NCBI GenBank assembly: GCA_021307315.1
Contig: JAJSPD010000206.1
Coordinates: 1-20,866 of the forward strand
Reading direction: 5' to 3'
Origin: Bisporella sp. PMI_857
Lineage: Eukaryota; Ascomycota; Leotiomycetes; Helotiales; Helotiaceae
Length of the DNA stretch: 20,866 bases
Position numbers and translations under genes: made by a program. A model generated the notes under the pieces. It saw only the letters and a program-made list of their open reading frames with translations, had not been told where the DNA came from and ran no database searches. Positions 17,961-20,866 of this stretch are shown here, piece by piece; the stretch's first letter is position 1; every line of letters starts with the position of its first letter.

Positions 17961-20615
17961 TTTTTTAATTGTTATATATTTTTATATATATTTATTATAT
18001 CGATTTTTTAAAAGCAAGTTAATACTATTAGTAAACTAAATATAGTTTAAAATAGCTTTAATTTCGAACTAAAACTTATTAAAAATCAACTTTTTATATT
18101 TAAAAAAAGTTATTTTTTAAAACTTTAAACTTTTTTAATAGCAATTTCGAAAAGCCGAAAAATTACTAAATTGTTACAATTAAATATTTTTATTTTAGTT
18201 GTAAGTAAATAATTACTTTTATATATATTTTAAAGTAATACTAATTATTATTAATAAAAAAGTCTTTAAAAACAAAAAGTTTATAATTCAACTTTAAATT
18301 ATATAACTTATTATAAATTTATATATAAATCGTTTAATATAACTTAAGTTTTAAATAATTTCGATAAAAGTACATAATAATTTATTATATATATTATAAT
18401 TGCTTTAATATTAAAACTAAACGATTTTTTTGCAACTAAATTTTTTTAAAAAAGTACTATTAGTACTATTACCGATATATTCGCTAAACAAAAAGCTAAT
18501 AAACGACTTAAATTACTTAAAAAAAAAAAGTTTAATATAATAATCTTTAAAAAGTTACTTTTAAAGTATATTATATTTAATAATCTATTTTTTCGATCGA
18601 TTACTTTTTTTTGTTTAAAAAGCTACTTTTATATTTATTAAAGTAAATCGAATTATATAAATATTATTATTATTTACTAACGATATATAAAAACGTACTT
18701 GCTTTATATTATAAAACTTTTAAAATAATTTAATTTCTTTTTATAAAAAAAAAAGTTTTTTATTTTAAAAAAGTTTAATAATAACATTAAGTTAAACAGT
18801 AGCTTTTTTATTACTTTAAACGAGTAAACTGCTATTAATTAAAACTTTTATTTTAGTATTACTATATAAATTATATTTTAAGTATTAAAATTATTAACTA
18901 ACTTTTAAATAGTTACTTTATAAATACAGATTTCGAACTTAAATCTTATTTATTAGTTATAAACGATTTAAAAATAAACATTTTAGCTTATATTAAATAA
19001 AGTTTTATTAAAAACTTTAAAAAAGTATAATATCGAATATAATATTACTAAGTACGTTATTTTATTTATTTAATTTAATTTATACATATTATATTTTACT
19101 AATATTAAATAGTATAACTAGAAATAATGCAAACTCGAACAATACTTTTATTAATACTTTTAAAAAGCATTATTTAGCAAAAGTATTAAATTTACCGAAA
19201 ATATACTGTATTTAGTGTACGTATTAAATATTATAGTTTAAAATATATTAAAAACTTTTATTAAAAACGTTTATAACAACTTTAATAATCGAAAAATTTT
19301 AATATTAAAAACGAAAAAGCTAATATACAAAAAATTAATAATAGTAAGTTTTGTTTATTAATTTATTTATAATATAATACTTATAACTAACTATTAATAA
19401 GTACTTTTTTTAGCTTGTAAAAAAAATTTGTAAAATAATTATTGAAATTAAGTATTCGCAAAAAAATAAACGATTATTAAAAAAGTAAATCGACGCTTTA
19501 AAATAAAATGCTTTAAAATGCTTTAATTAAGTAAGTTTTAAATTTAATATATAATATTTTATTAATAATATACTAACTACGTTTAAACTAAAAAACTCGA
19601 TAGTTTTTTACTTATAATATGCTTAAAAAATTTCTTAATATTTAGCCAGTTATTAAGTCGGTTATTAATTTAAGTAATTTTAAGTTATTTAAAAAAATAA
19701 AAATTTTTTACTATTAAAAAATAACAATATATTATATTTTTGAAATTGTTTTAAAATATTTTCGATTTTCGTTAAAGCGACTATTAAATTACAAGCCGAA
19801 AAATACTCGACTATATATTATTAATTTTTAAAATATATAAAATATATATTTAATTAAAAAATGTTTAAGCTTAATTAAATGTAAGTATTAGCTTAATATT
19901 TATTATAAATTTAATACTAATAATAAACTAAAACGCAAGTTTTACTAAAACTATTAATAAAAAATAACTAAATTACAAAATATTTCTTTAAACAAAAATT
20001 TCGTCGAATAATAAAGCTTTATATTTTTTTTTAATTTTAAATTTTAAAATTAAAAAAAAAGTTTAAAAGTTATAAACTTTACAAAAAGTTAAACTACAAA
20101 TATTTATAATCGATTATACGAAAAGTATTAATATAAGTTATTAATTATATTTTTTAATATTATTAATTATACTAATTTTTAATAGTTATAAACAAAACTA
20201 TTTAGTTATACAGCTATTTATAAATCAAGCTAAAAACTTAGTTTTAAATAATATCGACAACAATAACAACGATTTAAATATATATATTAAAAACGAAAAA
20301 AAAAAATTAAAAAATTAAACTTTTATTTTTAAAAAAAAAAAAAAAATAAACAAATAAGTAATATATTTATTTATATATAATTATATTTTACTAATACTTT
20401 TTAAATAAAACTTTTAGTATTTTAGCTTAATAATAAAAATAAATACTCGGTATTATTTTTATTAGTACGAACTTATTTATAAATACCGGCGATTTCAGTT
20501 TTTTTAAAAAAAATTTTTAGTTAAAAAACTAAAATTATTAATAAAAACCGAAATAAGCTTAATAAAAATACTTTTAAATATATAATAGCTTTAAAAAGCT
20601 AAAGTTTTTATATTA

Positions 20616-20617
<2 letters not shown>

Positions 20618-20651
<34 letters not shown>
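20618..20651 (+). repeat. Run of 34 A following AATAAA
   Basis: A34 starts within the string TTAATAAA, so a polyadenylation-like hexamer abuts it. This is compatible with the 3' end of a reverse-transcribed (LINE-like or processed) insertion on the plus strand, but in such AT-rich DNA it may be simple expansion. Confidence 0.6.
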
Positions 20652-20653
<2 letters not shown>

Positions 20654-20704
20654 ACTTTGAAATTATAAACTAATTAAATTTCTTTTTAGTTTATTATTTT
20701 ATAG

Positions 20705-20744
20705 TTTATTAGTTTATTAGTTTGTTAATTTGTTAGTTTATTTG
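20705..20744. repeat. 8-mer tandem array, TTTRTTAG-type, five units
   Basis: Units TTTATTAG, TTTATTAG, TTTGTTAA, TTTGTTAG and TTTATTTG follow one another. They lie about 50 bp after the A34 run. The same 8-mer, TTTATTAG, occurs at the MULE junction near 10612. Confidence 0.7.
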
Positions 20745-20866
20745 TTATTTAACTTTTTACTTATTTATTTAAATTATTCTTTATAACAAGTTTTATAGTT
20801 TAAAAGTATATAATTCTTTAAATAAATTTGATTAATTTTGATTTTTAATTATTAAATCAAATCAAT

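Larger units (their letters stand above)
17145..20866. other. Extremely AT-rich, RIP-like repeat graveyard without genes
   Basis: About 3.7 kb is almost entirely A and T. The remaining C and G sit mostly in CG, GC or CT/AG contexts; CA/TG dinucleotides look scarce and TA/AT abundant. No long ORF exists on either strand. This is the pattern left by heavy C-to-T mutation of repeats at CpA (RIP) in filamentous ascomycetes. Ancestral elements cannot be identified by eye. A gypsy- or LINE-type retroelement is possible, given the long A run at 20618, but unproven. Specific sub-features are listed separately. Dinucleotide ratios were not computed. Confidence 0.7.

Overview
The window looks like filamentous ascomycete (Pezizomycotina) nuclear DNA. 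Protein genes are split by short introns with GTAAGT/GTGAGT donors, CTAAC-type branch sites close to the acceptor, and YAG acceptors. The gene families are typical of fungal accessory genomes, and the right third is extremely AT-rich in a way that resembles repeat-induced point mutation (RIP). I cannot name the species; a Sordariomycete is a guess.

Layout. (1) 1-8.9 kb holds ordinary gene-bearing DNA with a secretion and chitin theme. A partial minus-strand conserved hypothetical gene (1-660) runs off the left edge. It is divergent from an intronless secreted Ser/Thr-rich protein of the DUF7735 type (881-1591). After about 1.5 kb without a convincing gene comes a ten-exon subgroup-C, killer-toxin-like chitinase (3152-8887). 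Its order is signal peptide, N-terminal family region, two LysM domains, hevein-type chitin-binding module, GH18 domain with an intact DxxDxDxE motif, Cys-rich repeats and a long C-terminal region. One junction (exon 6/7) has an in-frame TGA if the best acceptor is used. (2) 8.9-10.6 kb is gene-poor and carries a CCTAA repeat and the decayed C-terminal part of a MULE-type transposase on the minus strand. (3) 10.67-16.5 kb is the most interesting part. A long relic ORF (11029-14240) begins with OrsD-like Cys/His zinc-binding motifs. Further on it carries what reads as a tyrosine-recombinase C-terminal domain (Arg box, beta-hairpin Lys, second Arg, GH...Tyr). Fourteen stops interrupt it: eleven TAG, three TGA and no TAA, plus one frameshift. 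Downstream on the same strand lies a six-exon gene (14786-16197) for a Cys-motif plus coiled-coil protein. The pair, together with upstream motif repeats, two hairpins and a following 77-bp tandem array, looks like a mobile or selfish unit. (4) 16.54-20.87 kb is repeat and RIP-like desert: the 77-bp array, (TAA)21, a pure 71-unit TAY tract, a 28-bp palindrome, an A34 run and TTTRTTAG 8-mers, with no gene I can support.

How it fits together. The left genes fit a secreted chitin-active locus. The right side fits a subtelomeric or other heterochromatic compartment built from transposon relics. The best candidate for something undescribed is the OrsD plus tyrosine-recombinase element and its TAG-biased stops. 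Those stops could come from strand-biased CpA mutation or be sites restored by A-to-I mRNA editing. Splice sites, family names and homology statements come from reading the sequence and from memory of the families; no search was run.
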